Shown here piece by piece: positions 18,374-27,882 of a stretch of DNA of 64,000 nucleotides. The stretch covers positions 66,541-130,540 of the forward strand of contig CAWGTZ010000002.1 in the NCBI GenBank assembly GCA_963825555.1, given 5' to 3'. The number at the start of each line of letters is the position of its first letter. The stretch's first letter is position 1. This DNA is from JAGVSR01 sp963825555. Lineage in GTDB: Bacteria; Pseudomonadota; Alphaproteobacteria; Rhizobiales; Hyphomicrobiaceae. The notes under the pieces are model-generated. The model saw nothing but the letters and a program-made list of their open reading frames with translations, did not search any database and had not been told where the DNA came from. The position numbers and the translations under genes were made by a program.

Positions 18374-19882
18374 ATGGCCAAACGTGTCCTTATCGTCGAT
18401 GACGATCCCGCCCAGCGCCGCATTCTCGAAGAGATGATCAAGCGCCTGGGTTTTGAAACCCGAACAACCAATTCCGGCGAGCAAGCCATCCAAATCCTCG
18501 AGGGCGCGGATCAGGGATCCATTTCGCTCGTGCTCCTGGATCTCGTCATGCCCGGCGTGGACGGCATGGCGGTTCTCGAACGGCTCGCTCAGAAGTCCGG
18601 CATTCCGCCGATTATCGTTCAGACGGCTCATGGGTCGATCGACGCGGCCATCAACGCGATGCGCGCCGGCGCCGCCGACTTCGTTATCAAGCCGGCCTCG
18701 CCCGAGCGCCTTGAAGTGTCGATCAAGACGGCCCTCAAGATCCAGGCACTGTCGGGTGAGATCACCCGCATCAAGAAGAAGGCCGAAGGCACTCTCACCT
18801 TCAACGACCTGATCATCCGCGGCGATGCGATGCAGCGGGTCATCGCGCTCGGCAAGCGCGCGGCCTCGTCCAACATCCCCGTCCTCATCGAAGGTGAATC
18901 GGGTGTCGGCAAGGAGCTGATCGCTCGGGCCATTCAGGGCGAGAGTGAGCGCGCGGGCAAGCCGTTCATAACCGTCAACTGCGGAGCGATCCCCGAGAAC
19001 CTCGTGGAGAGCATCCTGTTCGGTCATGAGAAGGGCTCGTTCACGGGCGCCTCCGAGAAGCGGATGGGTAAATTCCAGGAGGCCGATGGCGGCACTCTGT
19101 TCCTCGACGAAGTCGGCGAACTTCCGCTCGATGCTCAGGTGAAGCTCTTGCGCGCGCTCCAGGAAGGCGAGATCGACCCCGTCGGCTCCAAAAAGCCGGT
19201 AAAGGTCAACTTCCGCCTTATCTCAGCAACCAACCGCGACATGATCCAGCTCGTAAAGGACGGCAAGTTCCGCGAGGATCTCTACTACCGCCTCAACGTC
19301 TTCCCGATCTGGGTGCCGCCGCTGCGCGAGCGCATCGACGATGTGCCGGAGCTGACCCAGCATTTCGTTGCCCGCTTCGCTGCCGAGGAAGGCAAGCGCG
19401 TTTCGGGCCTCACGCCGGAAGCCATAAGGCTCCTCAAGGCCTACTCCTGGCCCGGCAACGTGCGTCAGCTTGAGAATGCAGTGTTTCGCGCCGTCGTGCT
19501 GGCCGATCGGACGGATCTCACGATCAACGAGTTCCCCCAGATCGCGGCACACGTCGAGGGCTTCGACGTCGAAATCCCGGCCGCTCCGGCCGAGCCTCTC
19601 AGGAAGCCCGCCTATACGGGTCCTGCCCTCCTTGGTGCGGAAAATCGCATTCCCCAGACGGTCGAGATCAAGAGCGACACGGGAAGCGGCTCGCTCGGCA
19701 TTCCCGCCATCGATGCCTCGGGCGACATCCGCTCGTTGGAGGCGATCGAAGCCGACATGATTCGTCTTGCGCTCGGTCGCTATCGCGGCCACATGACGGA
19801 AGTGGCCAAGCGGCTCAACATCGGCCGCTCGACACTCTACAGAAAGATGCAGGAATACGGTCTGGAGCCACGCGTCAACTAG
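18374..19882 (+). CDS. Sigma-54-dependent response regulator (NtrC family)
   Basis: 502-residue transcription activator. Receiver domain is residues 1-120, with the acidic pocket at VDDD and phospho-acceptor Asp near 56 (LVLLDLVMPGVDG). The AAA+ domain has Walker A GESGVGKE near 178 and sigma-54 contact loop HEKGSFTGA; the canonical loop is GAFTGA, so Ser replaces the second residue. The C-terminal Fis-type helix-turn-helix is near 470-500 (MTEVAKRLNIGRSTLYRKMQ). No histidine kinase gene is adjacent, so it is an orphan here. It precedes an L,D-transpeptidase gene but a terminator separates the two. Confidence 0.94.
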   Translation: MAKRVLIVDDDPAQRRILEEMIKRLGFETRTTNSGEQAIQILEGADQGSISLVLLDLVMPGVDGMAVLERLAQKSGIPPIIVQTAHGSIDAAINAMRAGAADFVIKPASPERLEVSIKTALKIQALSGEITRIKKKAEGTLTFNDLIIRGDAMQRVIALGKRAASSNIPVLIEGESGVGKELIARAIQGESERAGKPFITVNCGAIPENLVESILFGHEKGSFTGASEKRMGKFQEADGGTLFLDEVGELPLDAQVKLLRALQEGEIDPVGSKKPVKVNFRLISATNRDMIQLVKDGKFREDLYYRLNVFPIWVPPLRERIDDVPELTQHFVARFAAEEGKRVSGLTPEAIRLLKAYSWPGNVRQLENAVFRAVVLADRTDLTINEFPQIAAHVEGFDVEIPAAPAEPLRKPAYTGPALLGAENRIPQTVEIKSDTGSGSLGIPAIDASGDIRSLEAIEADMIRLALGRYRGHMTEVAKRLNIGRSTLYRKMQEYGLEPRVN

Positions 19883-19929
19883 CCAACTTTCCCGAAAGGG
19901 AAAGCCCCTTGAACGCCCTGCAGATCGTG

Positions 19930-19964
19930 GAGGGTCCGGTGGCTTCACACCGGGCCCTCTTTTG
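19930..19964 (+). terminator. Rho-independent terminator after the NtrC-type regulator
   Basis: GAGGGTCCGGTG pairs with CACCGGGCCCTC (one G-U pair) around GCTTCA and is followed by TTTT, 48 bases after the stop codon. Confidence 0.88.
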
Positions 19965-20137
19965 TTCCGGAATGCCCATTTTTGCAGGGACAAGCTGTGA
20001 CGCGCGGACGTCACTGACAGGCGAATCGGCTAACCAGGGCGGTGCGGACTTGTCTTGGCCACATGGTCTTGTTTGGCTGGGCAGACCGGCGATTGCAGGT
20101 CCGTTTACGGAAAATACCGAACGGGGGGTATGCCAAG

Positions 20138-22162
20138 ATGCGCCGTCTGCACCTCTTTGCCGTCAGCTGGGCCGCCGTTGCTGTCATGGCGACGGATGTT
20201 TTCGCCACCGACGCGGCGTCGGCGCCGGAAGTCCCTGTTCCGGCTGGCGCGAGCGCGGCGGCAGTGCCATCCGCATCATCCCCATCAGCCGGCGTGCTGC
20301 GAACGCCTGCCGAGACGGTTTCAACCGTCGAGCCGGCCTCACCGGTGGACACACTCGGACCAGCTGAAACCGTCGCAACCGTGCCTGTCGAAACCGGCAG
20401 CATCGGTCATCCCGACGCCGCCATCGGCGCGGCCGCGCGTAAGCTGCTCGGCGGCGAGGATACGGACCCCAGCGCGCATCTTCTGCCCGCCGACACCGCG
20501 GACGCGGACGCCAAACAGACCGGTGAGATCGCCGCGACGCCACCGCCCAAACCCTCGCCGGAGGAACTGGACCGAACGGCCTTGTCGGAATTCTACCAGG
20601 CACGGGGCGACGAACCGTTGTGGGTGACAGCCGAAGGCTACACGCCGAAGGCCCACCTCGCGATGGCCGAGTTGAAGCGCGCGGCAGAATACGGCCTCGA
20701 TCCGGATAACTTCACGGTTTCGGAGCTCAGCGACGGCACGACACCGTCTCCCGGTGCGCTCGCCGAGGCCGAAACCGGTCTGGCACTCGCCGTCATGGCC
20801 TATGCGCGCCATGCCCGCGGCGGCTACATCGCTGAACCGGCCAAGCAGCTCTCGTCTTATTTCGACCGCCGCCCGCAGTACCGCGACCGCGCCGAACTTC
20901 TTGCCGATCTCGCGGCTGCCGAAGATCCGGCGCGCGTTCTCGTCGACCTGCACCCGAAACACCCGCAGTTCGAGTTATTGCGGCAGGCCTGGCTGGAAAC
21001 ACAGCGCACCCGCGCCGCCAAGGGGGCAAAACTTGCCGCGGGCGAAGATCTGCGCCCCGGGGCAACCCACCCGGACGTCGCAATCCTGCGCAAGCGTCTC
21101 GATATCCCGGCCGAGGAAGGGACCAAACCCGATTTCTTCGACGCGCGCCTCGCCGCTGCGATCAAGGGCTTCCAGTTGCTGAAGGGCATTTCGCCCGCCG
21201 ACGGCACGGTGACGAAGGAAACGCGGGCCAAGCTCAATCAGCCGATCAAGGGCAAGACCGATCAGCTCGCCGCCAACATGCAGATGTGGCGCTACATACC
21301 CGAAGATCTCGGTGAAATGTACGTCATGCTGAACGTACCCGAATACATGGTGCGCATCATCAAGGACGGGGAAACGGCGTTTGAAGAGCGCGTGACCGTC
21401 GGCCTCGTCAACAAGCAGACGCCGATCTTCTCCGACAAGATGGAACTCGTGACGTTCAAGTCCCGATGGCGCGTGCCCGATAGCATTAAAGTGCGCGAGA
21501 TCTGGCCGAGCCTTCTGAGGGGCGGCGGCATGATGCGCCAGCACAAGCTGGAAATGCGCCGCCTGCACACCAACGAACTCGTCGACTGGACGAAAATCGA
21601 CTGGTCGAAGACGGAAATGACCGACTACGCCATCTGGCAGCCGCCGGGTTCGTTCAACCAGCTCGGCATCGTGAAGTTCTCGTTCCCCAACAAACACTAT
21701 GTCTTCATGCACGACACGCCAGACAAGCATATGTTCAACTGGACGCGGCGTGCCAACAGCCACGGCTGCATGCGCATTCGCAACCCGCTGAAGATGGCGG
21801 AGGTGATCCTCAACGCCGACAAGGGCTGGGACCGCGCCAAGATCGACGACCTCGTCAAGAACGGGCCGGATCACAACATCATCGAGCTGGACAAGAAGAT
21901 CCCGGTCCACATGACGTATTTCACCGCGCGCATCGGTGAGGGCGGCAAGATCGAGACGTTCGGCGACATCTATGGTCATGAGAAGCGCGTGACCCAGGCG
22001 CTGAAGGGCCAGTGGGAGAGGATCGCCATGGGGCCCGATCATCTGGCGCCCGTCGACGAAAAAACGCCGCCGCGCGTCGCGTCACGCAAAGCGCCCAAGT
22101 CGAACGACAAGGGCAGAACGGTACAAAGCATTGTCCAGAACGCGCTCAGCGGCGGGTTCTGA
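20138..22162 (+). CDS. L,D-transpeptidase, YcbB/LdtD type
   Basis: 674-residue envelope enzyme that forms 3-3 cross-links in peptidoglycan or attaches proteins to it. A signal peptide (about 1-24) precedes a Pro/Ala/Thr-rich linker to about residue 140, a scaffold domain, a peptidoglycan-binding-like helical region (HPDVAILRKRLDI...GFQLLKGI) and the YkuD catalytic domain. The catalytic Cys is at about 544 in NSHGCMRIRNP. The ATG with MRRLHLFAV was chosen because it begins the signal peptide; an upstream in-frame ATG does not. The disordered N-terminal segment is longer than in E. coli YcbB. Confidence 0.93.
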   Translation: MRRLHLFAVSWAAVAVMATDVFATDAASAPEVPVPAGASAAAVPSASSPSAGVLRTPAETVSTVEPASPVDTLGPAETVATVPVETGSIGHPDAAIGAAARKLLGGEDTDPSAHLLPADTADADAKQTGEIAATPPPKPSPEELDRTALSEFYQARGDEPLWVTAEGYTPKAHLAMAELKRAAEYGLDPDNFTVSELSDGTTPSPGALAEAETGLALAVMAYARHARGGYIAEPAKQLSSYFDRRPQYRDRAELLADLAAAEDPARVLVDLHPKHPQFELLRQAWLETQRTRAAKGAKLAAGEDLRPGATHPDVAILRKRLDIPAEEGTKPDFFDARLAAAIKGFQLLKGISPADGTVTKETRAKLNQPIKGKTDQLAANMQMWRYIPEDLGEMYVMLNVPEYMVRIIKDGETAFEERVTVGLVNKQTPIFSDKMELVTFKSRWRVPDSIKVREIWPSLLRGGGMMRQHKLEMRRLHTNELVDWTKIDWSKTEMTDYAIWQPPGSFNQLGIVKFSFPNKHYVFMHDTPDKHMFNWTRRANSHGCMRIRNPLKMAEVILNADKGWDRAKIDDLVKNGPDHNIIELDKKIPVHMTYFTARIGEGGKIETFGDIYGHEKRVTQALKGQWERIAMGPDHLAPVDEKTPPRVASRKAPKSNDKGRTVQSIVQNALSGGF

Positions 22163-22213
22163 CGACGATCACAGCCTGACGGGTCCTCGCGTCAAGCCCA
22201 CGCGCCTGTAAAC

Positions 22214-22244
22214 GAAAAACGGCGCCTTCGTGAGAAGGCACCGT
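22214..22244 (-). terminator. Rho-independent terminator of the TonB receptor gene
   Basis: On the minus strand ACGGTGCCTTC pairs with GAAGGCGCCGT around a TCAC loop, followed by TTTT. It lies 33 bases past the receptor stop codon. The stem may also stop transcription from the L,D-transpeptidase side, but there the tail is weak. Confidence 0.82.
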
Positions 22245-22276
22245 TCTCATGTCATCAGACGTGGAAGTCTGAGCCT

Positions 22277-25055
22277 CTAGAACTTATACCGGAAGCCGGT
22301 CCAGATGGTGCGGCCGAGACCGGGCTTCATGCCGTCCTCGCGGTCAGAGATGTAGAACTCGTTGAGGAGATTGTCGCCAGCCACGAACACGCTGGCGCCC
22401 GTGTCGCCGATGTCCATGTTGAAGCGGGCCGACATCAGCCACACGCTCGGAATTTCGCCATCCTCGCCGGCCTCCTCGACCTCGCACTCGCCGTCTTCGC
22501 ACTCGACCTCGCCACCGAACCCGAAGGGCGTGTTGCCCTCGTCGGTGAAGAACGACCCGCGATAGGTCCAGGTCATGCTGGCATCCCAGCGCCAGCCGGT
22601 CCTCTGCTCGACACCGACGGTGAGGGCCGCGACATGCAGCGGAACTTCGGGAATGCGGTTGCCGCTGAAATTTTCGCCTTCGGGCGTGACGAGGTCTTTG
22701 AATTCGCCGCGCGAGTAGGTGTAGTTGCCCTCACCGAAGAAGTTGAGCGTCCCCCCGGTAAATGGCTGAGAGTTCAGGCGTCCATAAAGCTCGACGCCGT
22801 GAATATGCACTTTGTCGGCCCGGCCAAACGAGCGGTCAGCCGCATCCGAGAACGACGCACCGAACTGGTAGTTTGTCAGAATTTGGTAGAAGCCGGCGAC
22901 CTCGAAATCGAGACCTTTGATGGCCGTGGACCGCAGACCGAGGTTGAAGTTGTCGCCGATCTCGTCGTCAACAGGGAAGTCTTCGTTGCGAAGAACGCCT
23001 GTGGACATGCCGCGGTGGTAGCCGCCGAAGACCGTCGTGCGATTGAGGCCCGTGTAGGCGAATGCCACGCCGGGCAGCGCATGGAAGTTGTCGTATTTTT
23101 CGTTGCGGACCGTCGGATCGAGCACCAGACCGTCGAGTTCGAGGCACTCACCGCCGAAGCCCGCATCCTCGCAATCGTCATCGTCACCGCCACCTGCTTC
23201 GCTTTCCTCGCGCGCAATAACGCGGTTCGTGCGCCTGGCCTGATACCACTCGAAGCGAACGCCGGGGACGACGTTCAGGTCACTCGCCACTTCGACGTTT
23301 GTCTGGAGGAATGCCGAGACGGCGTTCGCATCCAAGGAGCGATCGAAGATGGTGAACCCGCGATCGTCGCCGTCCTTCAGGATCTCGTCCTGGCGGCCGA
23401 TGAAGTTGCGGTTCGACATGTCCTGATATTCGTACCGGAGGCCGGCCTGGATGGCCTGTTTGAAGCCGAGAATGTTGCGGTCCGCCCATTCGCCGCGGAT
23501 CTCGGCACCAATATGGCGGAACGTGCGCAGGCGTCCGAACATGGTGTCGTCGCCGAACAGGATCGACGTGTTCTCCACGCCGTCTTCGAATTCCGTATCG
23601 GCGATGACCGCACCCAGACCGCCGGCAGACCCGTCGGGCGAAGACTTCGAACGTGTTGAGCTGGTAGCGGTCGCGGCGATGAAAGCCCGCGTAAACGCGG
23701 CTCGTGATTGTGGTGTCATCGTCCAGATAGGCGTTGTGAACGATCTGGCCACGCCAAATCTCGCCGTTGTAGTTGTTCAGGCCGGCCGCAGGCGCGTAGC
23801 AGGTCTTGCAGTGTTTCAAGCGGTTGAACTGGGTCTCCGCGAAACCGGCCAGTTGGTTCTCGAAAATCTCCTCGGCCACGTCCTCGCTGGACGTATCGAT
23901 CTCGGCTTCGCCGAGGAAGTTCTGCTCGTCGTAATTATCCTTTTGACGAGTGTAGCTCGAGGAAACGACAAGGTCAGAGTTGGAGCCCCTCCAGCCCAGC
24001 GCGCCATAGAAGTCGTTAAAGCGCAGCCGCTCCGTATCCCAGGCGCCCTGAACGTTGGCGCCCGTGTAAGAAGCGACAAGGCCCACGTTGTCGGCGTGCT
24101 GACGGGTGTGCACATGCCAGCGCGCGGAGATATCAGTCTCACTCTTGCGCGAGCGCGTCTCGTCTCTCAACACGATATTGCCGTCCTCGTCGACCTCCTC
24201 GATCTCGGTAAAGGAGCCGCGGTCGGTGCGGGTAAACCCGATGGCAGAGCTGATGACCGTTTCAGCCGGACCGAACGGCGAGAGGTTGCGCCCGTTGATG
24301 ACGCCGAAGTTGTTGTTGGGACCATGCGTGATGACGGTGCCCCGCAAAACCTCGATGCTCTCGAGACGCTCGATTGGCGCCCAGAAGTGGACCGAGGGGT
24401 CGAGCCAAAGCGCGAGGTTATTTGCATGCCCATCCTCCATGATGAGCATCTTGCGCGAGCGCCGCGCGGGCGAACCGCGCATGCCGATGCCGCCGTGCTG
24501 AGCGGCCGCGTCATCGTTGATGACGATGACACCCGGCACGCGCGTCAGGGCTTCATTGATGTTGCGGGGCTGGTTCGCCTGGAGAATTTCCGGCGTCAGG
24601 TTGGTTGCGGCCGACGAGAAGCCTTCCAAGTTTGTCGGAATGAGCTGGGTCGGATTGAGGGGTGTCGTGGCCGACTGCGTTGCGCGCGCGGCCGCACCGC
24701 GCGCGGCAGAAGAACCGTAAACCGGATTGTCGCCCACGGGCGCGGTTTCAACCGGCTCCACATCGGCGAATTCGTCCGCAGGCGGCGGGACGACGGCGGG
24801 CTGCGAAGCCGGCGCGGGGGCGGCCTGTTGCTGCGGCTTGGGCTTCGGCTTGGGCTTTTGAGCCGACGGCTTGGGGGCAGGCGGCTCCTCCTGAAGGACC
24901 TCCACCTCAGGAATCTGGCTTTGGTTCTCTCCCGCGGGAGCGAGCTCAGCGGCCGGAGCTTCCGTACCCGCGGGTGCTGCGTCCTGCGCCGAGACTGTCA
25001 CCGGTCCCGTCACAGCCATGCCGGTCACGAGCGCGGCCCCCAACAGCTTCCTCAT
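22277..25055 (-). pseudogene. TonB-dependent outer-membrane receptor, one frameshift
   Basis: Reads as one receptor of about 925 residues if a single base is restored near 23636-23640, where a C run reads CCC and the protein would need CCCC (...NTFEVFA then PDGSAGGLG...). Signal peptide is 1-23. An unusual Pro/Lys-rich stretch at 55-90 recalls TonB's own linker. The plug follows (ALTRVPGVIVIND, GMRGSPARRSRKMLIM, ESIEVLRG), then a FecA-like barrel ending GRTIWTGFRYKF. Predicted outer loops are strongly acidic with cysteines (GGGDDDDCEDAGFGGEC; EVECEDGECEVEEAGEDGE), suggesting metal capture; the substrate is unknown. Either a recent mutation or a homopolymer error explains the break. Confidence 0.85.
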
Positions 25056-25463
25056 AGCGTGATCTCTCTATCTTTACTGGAAAGTATTCCAATCCCGGCA
25101 TCCATGAACCACTGGTAATCGGGTATACATATGCTGAAAGAGCAGCAATGGTGCGAAGTTCCCGCCTCGCAAAATAGCCTTTTAATGGTTCCGAATGTTG
25201 CGGATTTACATTAGGAATTTTTCCTATTCTTCAATTTATTACTTGTTGTTCCAGGAATTATTCCCACAAGCGTGGGAAAAACTCCCGGTGGGAACGGTCC
25301 AACTTGTCAAAGTCCGTTGGCTTCAACCCCGGCTGCGGACGAGCAAGGTGATGGCCTTTGGCCCGGTCAGCCGCCACGCCGCACGACCGGCGGCCGGGAA
25401 ACCTTGACTTCCGAACTCTCGGGCCGCACACCGCCCTCAAAGCGGCGATTTCTGAAGAGACGC
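25056..25463. promoter_or_regulatory. AT-rich divergent control region with repeated GGAA-spacer-TTCC palindromes
   Basis: No gene is seen here. The region is markedly AT-rich for the window and separates the TonB receptor from aguA. It contains three palindromes of one type: TGGAAAGTATTCCA (25078-25091, just upstream of the receptor start), AGGAATTTTTCCT (25213-25225) and GGAATTATTCC (25254-25264). Another palindrome, TTCCCACAAGCGTGGGAA, lies at 25261-25278. Their number and placement suggest operators for a dimeric regulator; no Fur, Irr or RirA consensus is evident to me. Confidence 0.5.
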
Positions 25464-26495
25464 ATGAACATGACCTCACCCACCCCCGACCGGGACGTTA
25501 TCGTCCCCGCCGAGTGGGCCCCCCAGGCGGCACTCTGGACGGCCTGGCCTGCTGATCCTGATGAATGGAACGGCGACCTGGAACCACCCAGGCGCGACGT
25601 GGCCGGCCTCGTCCGGTCTCTCGGATCGCACGGCAACCGCGTCCTGTTGCTTGCCAATGGTCCGGAGGCAGAGGAGACCGCAGCCGCAGCGGTCGGCAGT
25701 CTCGCGGAGATCGTGCCGGCGCGTTACGGCGACATCTGGCTGCGCGATACGGGCCCCATCTTCGCCACCGGCCCGGACGGTGTCGTTGCACTCCGCTTCA
25801 AGACCAACAGCTGGGGCGGAAAGTACAATCTCCCCGACGACGAAACCGTTGGAGACGACGTGGCGCGGCTTGCCCGCGTACCCGTGCGCCGCTTCGACTT
25901 CGTGCTCGAAGGAGGGGCCGTCGATCACGACGGTGAAGGCACGATCCTGACCACGCGGCAGACACTTCTCAATCCCAACCGGAACGGCTGGACGAAAGAC
26001 CAGGCCGAGGCGGCGCTGCGTGCCGCGTTCAGCGCCAAGGCCATCGTGTGGATCGATGAAGGCATGAAGAACGACCATACCGATGGGCACATCGACAACA
26101 TTGCCCGCTTCGTCGCGCCCGGCCGCGTCGTTTGTCAGTCAGCGAGCGGCAAGGATGACCCCAACCGAGAGACGCTGGACGCCATCGCAGCAAAGCTCGC
26201 TGCCTCCACCGATGCAGCCGGCCGAAAGCTCGACGTGGTGCGCATTCCCGGTGTTGGGCTCTATCGCAATCCGGATGGCGAAATAGCCCCCGCGTCCTAT
26301 ATGAATTTTATCATCGCCAACGGCGTCGTGGTCGTTCCGGTTTACGGCGCCGCGAGCGAAGCGGCGGCTCTCGAAGCCCTGCAAGCCGTCTTTCCGGACC
26401 GGAAGGTCGTCGGCGTTCCCTCGCGCGGGCTTCTGGGCTGCGGAGAGGCCGGCGGTGGTTCGTTCCACTGCATCACGCAGCAGCAGCCTCTGTAA
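25464..26495 (+). CDS. aguA: Agmatine deiminase
   Basis: Converts agmatine to N-carbamoylputrescine and ammonia in the cytoplasm. The 343-residue chain is a penteinase fold: N-terminal PAEWAPQAALWTAWP, acidic DIWLRDTGPIF near 87, histidine region KNDHTDGHIDN near 200, and the nucleophilic Cys in the C-terminal GGGSFHCITQQQP. Two ATGs six bases apart (MNMTSP) are possible starts; the first is used, behind GAAGAGA. aguB follows after 16 bases with a strong ribosome site, so the two form a putrescine operon. Confidence 0.96.
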   Translation: MNMTSPTPDRDVIVPAEWAPQAALWTAWPADPDEWNGDLEPPRRDVAGLVRSLGSHGNRVLLLANGPEAEETAAAAVGSLAEIVPARYGDIWLRDTGPIFATGPDGVVALRFKTNSWGGKYNLPDDETVGDDVARLARVPVRRFDFVLEGGAVDHDGEGTILTTRQTLLNPNRNGWTKDQAEAALRAAFSAKAIVWIDEGMKNDHTDGHIDNIARFVAPGRVVCQSASGKDDPNRETLDAIAAKLAASTDAAGRKLDVVRIPGVGLYRNPDGEIAPASYMNFIIANGVVVVPVYGAASEAAALEALQAVFPDRKVVGVPSRGLLGCGEAGGGSFHCITQQQPL

Positions 26496-26511
26496 GGAGG
26501 ACACACTCATC

Positions 26512-27372
26512 ATGACGAACCGCACGATCACCGTAGCCGGCATCCAGACCGCCTACGGGACCGACATGGCCGAAAACATTGCGCGGACAGAAGCCTTCGT
26601 GCGCGAGGCCGCAAGCAAAGGCGCACAGGTCATCCTCCCTTCGGAGCTTTTTCAGGGGATTTACTTCTGCACCCGTCAGGATCCGAAGTGGTTCGAGACC
26701 GCTTATCCGGCCGGCACGCATCCCTGCGTCGTCGCAATGCGCAAGCTCGCCAAAGAACTCGGCGTCGTCATCCCCGTCTCCATCTTCGAAAAGGACGGAC
26801 CGCGCTATTACAACAGCATCGTGATCGTCGACAGCGACGGCGAGGCGCTCGGCCTTTACCGCAAGAGCCATATCCCCGACGGACCGGGATATCAGGAAAA
26901 GTACTATTTCCGGCCCGGCGACACGGGCTTCAAGGTCTGGAAGACCAAGACCGCTACCATCGGCGTCGGCATCTGCTGGGATCAGTGGTATCCCGAATGC
27001 GCCCGCGCCATGGTGCTGCAGGGCGCCGAGATCCTGTTCTACCCGACCGCCATAGGCTCGGAGCCCTACGACAACGCCCTCGACACGCATCTACAGTGGC
27101 AGCGCGCCATGCAGGGTCACGCCGTCTCCAACGCCGTTCCGATCGTCGCGGCCAACCGCATCGGACTGGAGACGAACGACGGGGCCGAACAGCGGTTCTA
27201 TGGCCACTCGTTCATCGCCGACCACCGCGGCGAGCTGGTCGAGCACTTCGGTGCCACCGACGAAGGCGTACTCGTGCACACGTTCGATCTCGACCTGATC
27301 GAGAGCTATCGCGCCGACTGGGGCTTCTTCCGCGACCGGCGCACGGACCTCTACGCAAAGAGCATCATTTGA
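26512..27372 (+). CDS. aguB: N-carbamoylputrescine amidase
   Basis: Hydrolyses N-carbamoylputrescine to putrescine, CO2 and ammonia, finishing the route begun by aguA. It is a nitrilase-superfamily enzyme of 286 residues with the triad visible as Glu in LPSELFQGIYF near 44, Lys in LYRKSHIPDGPGY near 119 and Cys in GVGICWDQWYPE near 156. An AAGGAGGA site stands 10 bases before the ATG. Its 3' end overlaps the convergent DUF4186 gene by eight bases. Confidence 0.96.
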   Translation: MTNRTITVAGIQTAYGTDMAENIARTEAFVREAASKGAQVILPSELFQGIYFCTRQDPKWFETAYPAGTHPCVVAMRKLAKELGVVIPVSIFEKDGPRYYNSIVIVDSDGEALGLYRKSHIPDGPGYQEKYYFRPGDTGFKVWKTKTATIGVGICWDQWYPECARAMVLQGAEILFYPTAIGSEPYDNALDTHLQWQRAMQGHAVSNAVPIVAANRIGLETNDGAEQRFYGHSFIADHRGELVEHFGATDEGVLVHTFDLDLIESYRADWGFFRDRRTDLYAKSII

Positions 27373-27793
27373 GGTCCAGCTTCAATTGAAGCTCGGACGT
27401 TTCGGATGGCGGTTCTCCAGGCGACGAACCTGCCGGCTTCCCGATCTCCTGTTGCGCGACCCAGCGCATGACGGCGGCCACCGCGTGGGCCTCTTCGGCC
27501 TCTGTCAGCGCACGGCCCGCCGGAATGCCGTGCCATTTGGCGAGGCACCCGCGGCAGCAGGTGGCCGTCGCGTGCTGGGCGATGAAAACGGGATGTCCAC
27601 GCATTGGCGTCTGCTTACCGTCGTTCCTAGGGTGCGCCGCCCCCAACCGCTCGTGGACGATCCGGCAGGCGTGATCCTCGATCGTGCCTAGTCCTTTGGA
27701 CACGACATAAGCCTGCTCCTTGGCGCCCATCTGGAAACGCCGCCGGAAGGACGAACGCGCCAGTGCCGCGAAGACCTCGTCGATGGGTCTCAT
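27365..27793 (-). CDS. DUF4186 family protein
   Basis: Uncharacterised family; about 142 residues. Recognised from the conserved run NDGKQTPMRGHPVFIAQHAT followed by TCCRGCLAKWHGI, where paired cysteines and histidines suggest a metal site. The ATG at MRPIDEVFAALARSSFRRRF is chosen because family members begin at about this point; a longer frame starts at 27871 without homology. Soluble, no signal peptide. The function is not known; it sits between polyamine and glycolipid genes but is transcribed against both. Confidence 0.82.
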   Translation of the reverse strand: MRPIDEVFAALARSSFRRRFQMGAKEQAYVVSKGLGTIEDHACRIVHERLGAAHPRNDGKQTPMRGHPVFIAQHATATCCRGCLAKWHGIPAGRALTEAEEAHAVAAVMRWVAQQEIGKPAGSSPGEPPSETSELQLKLDLK

Positions 27794-27882
27794 TGGCTGT
27801 CCCGAATTGCCGCTGCCATCGTCATGCGAATGATGCGGAATTGTAATCCCCCTGTCACCAAATCCTGGCAAAAGCTGCGACT

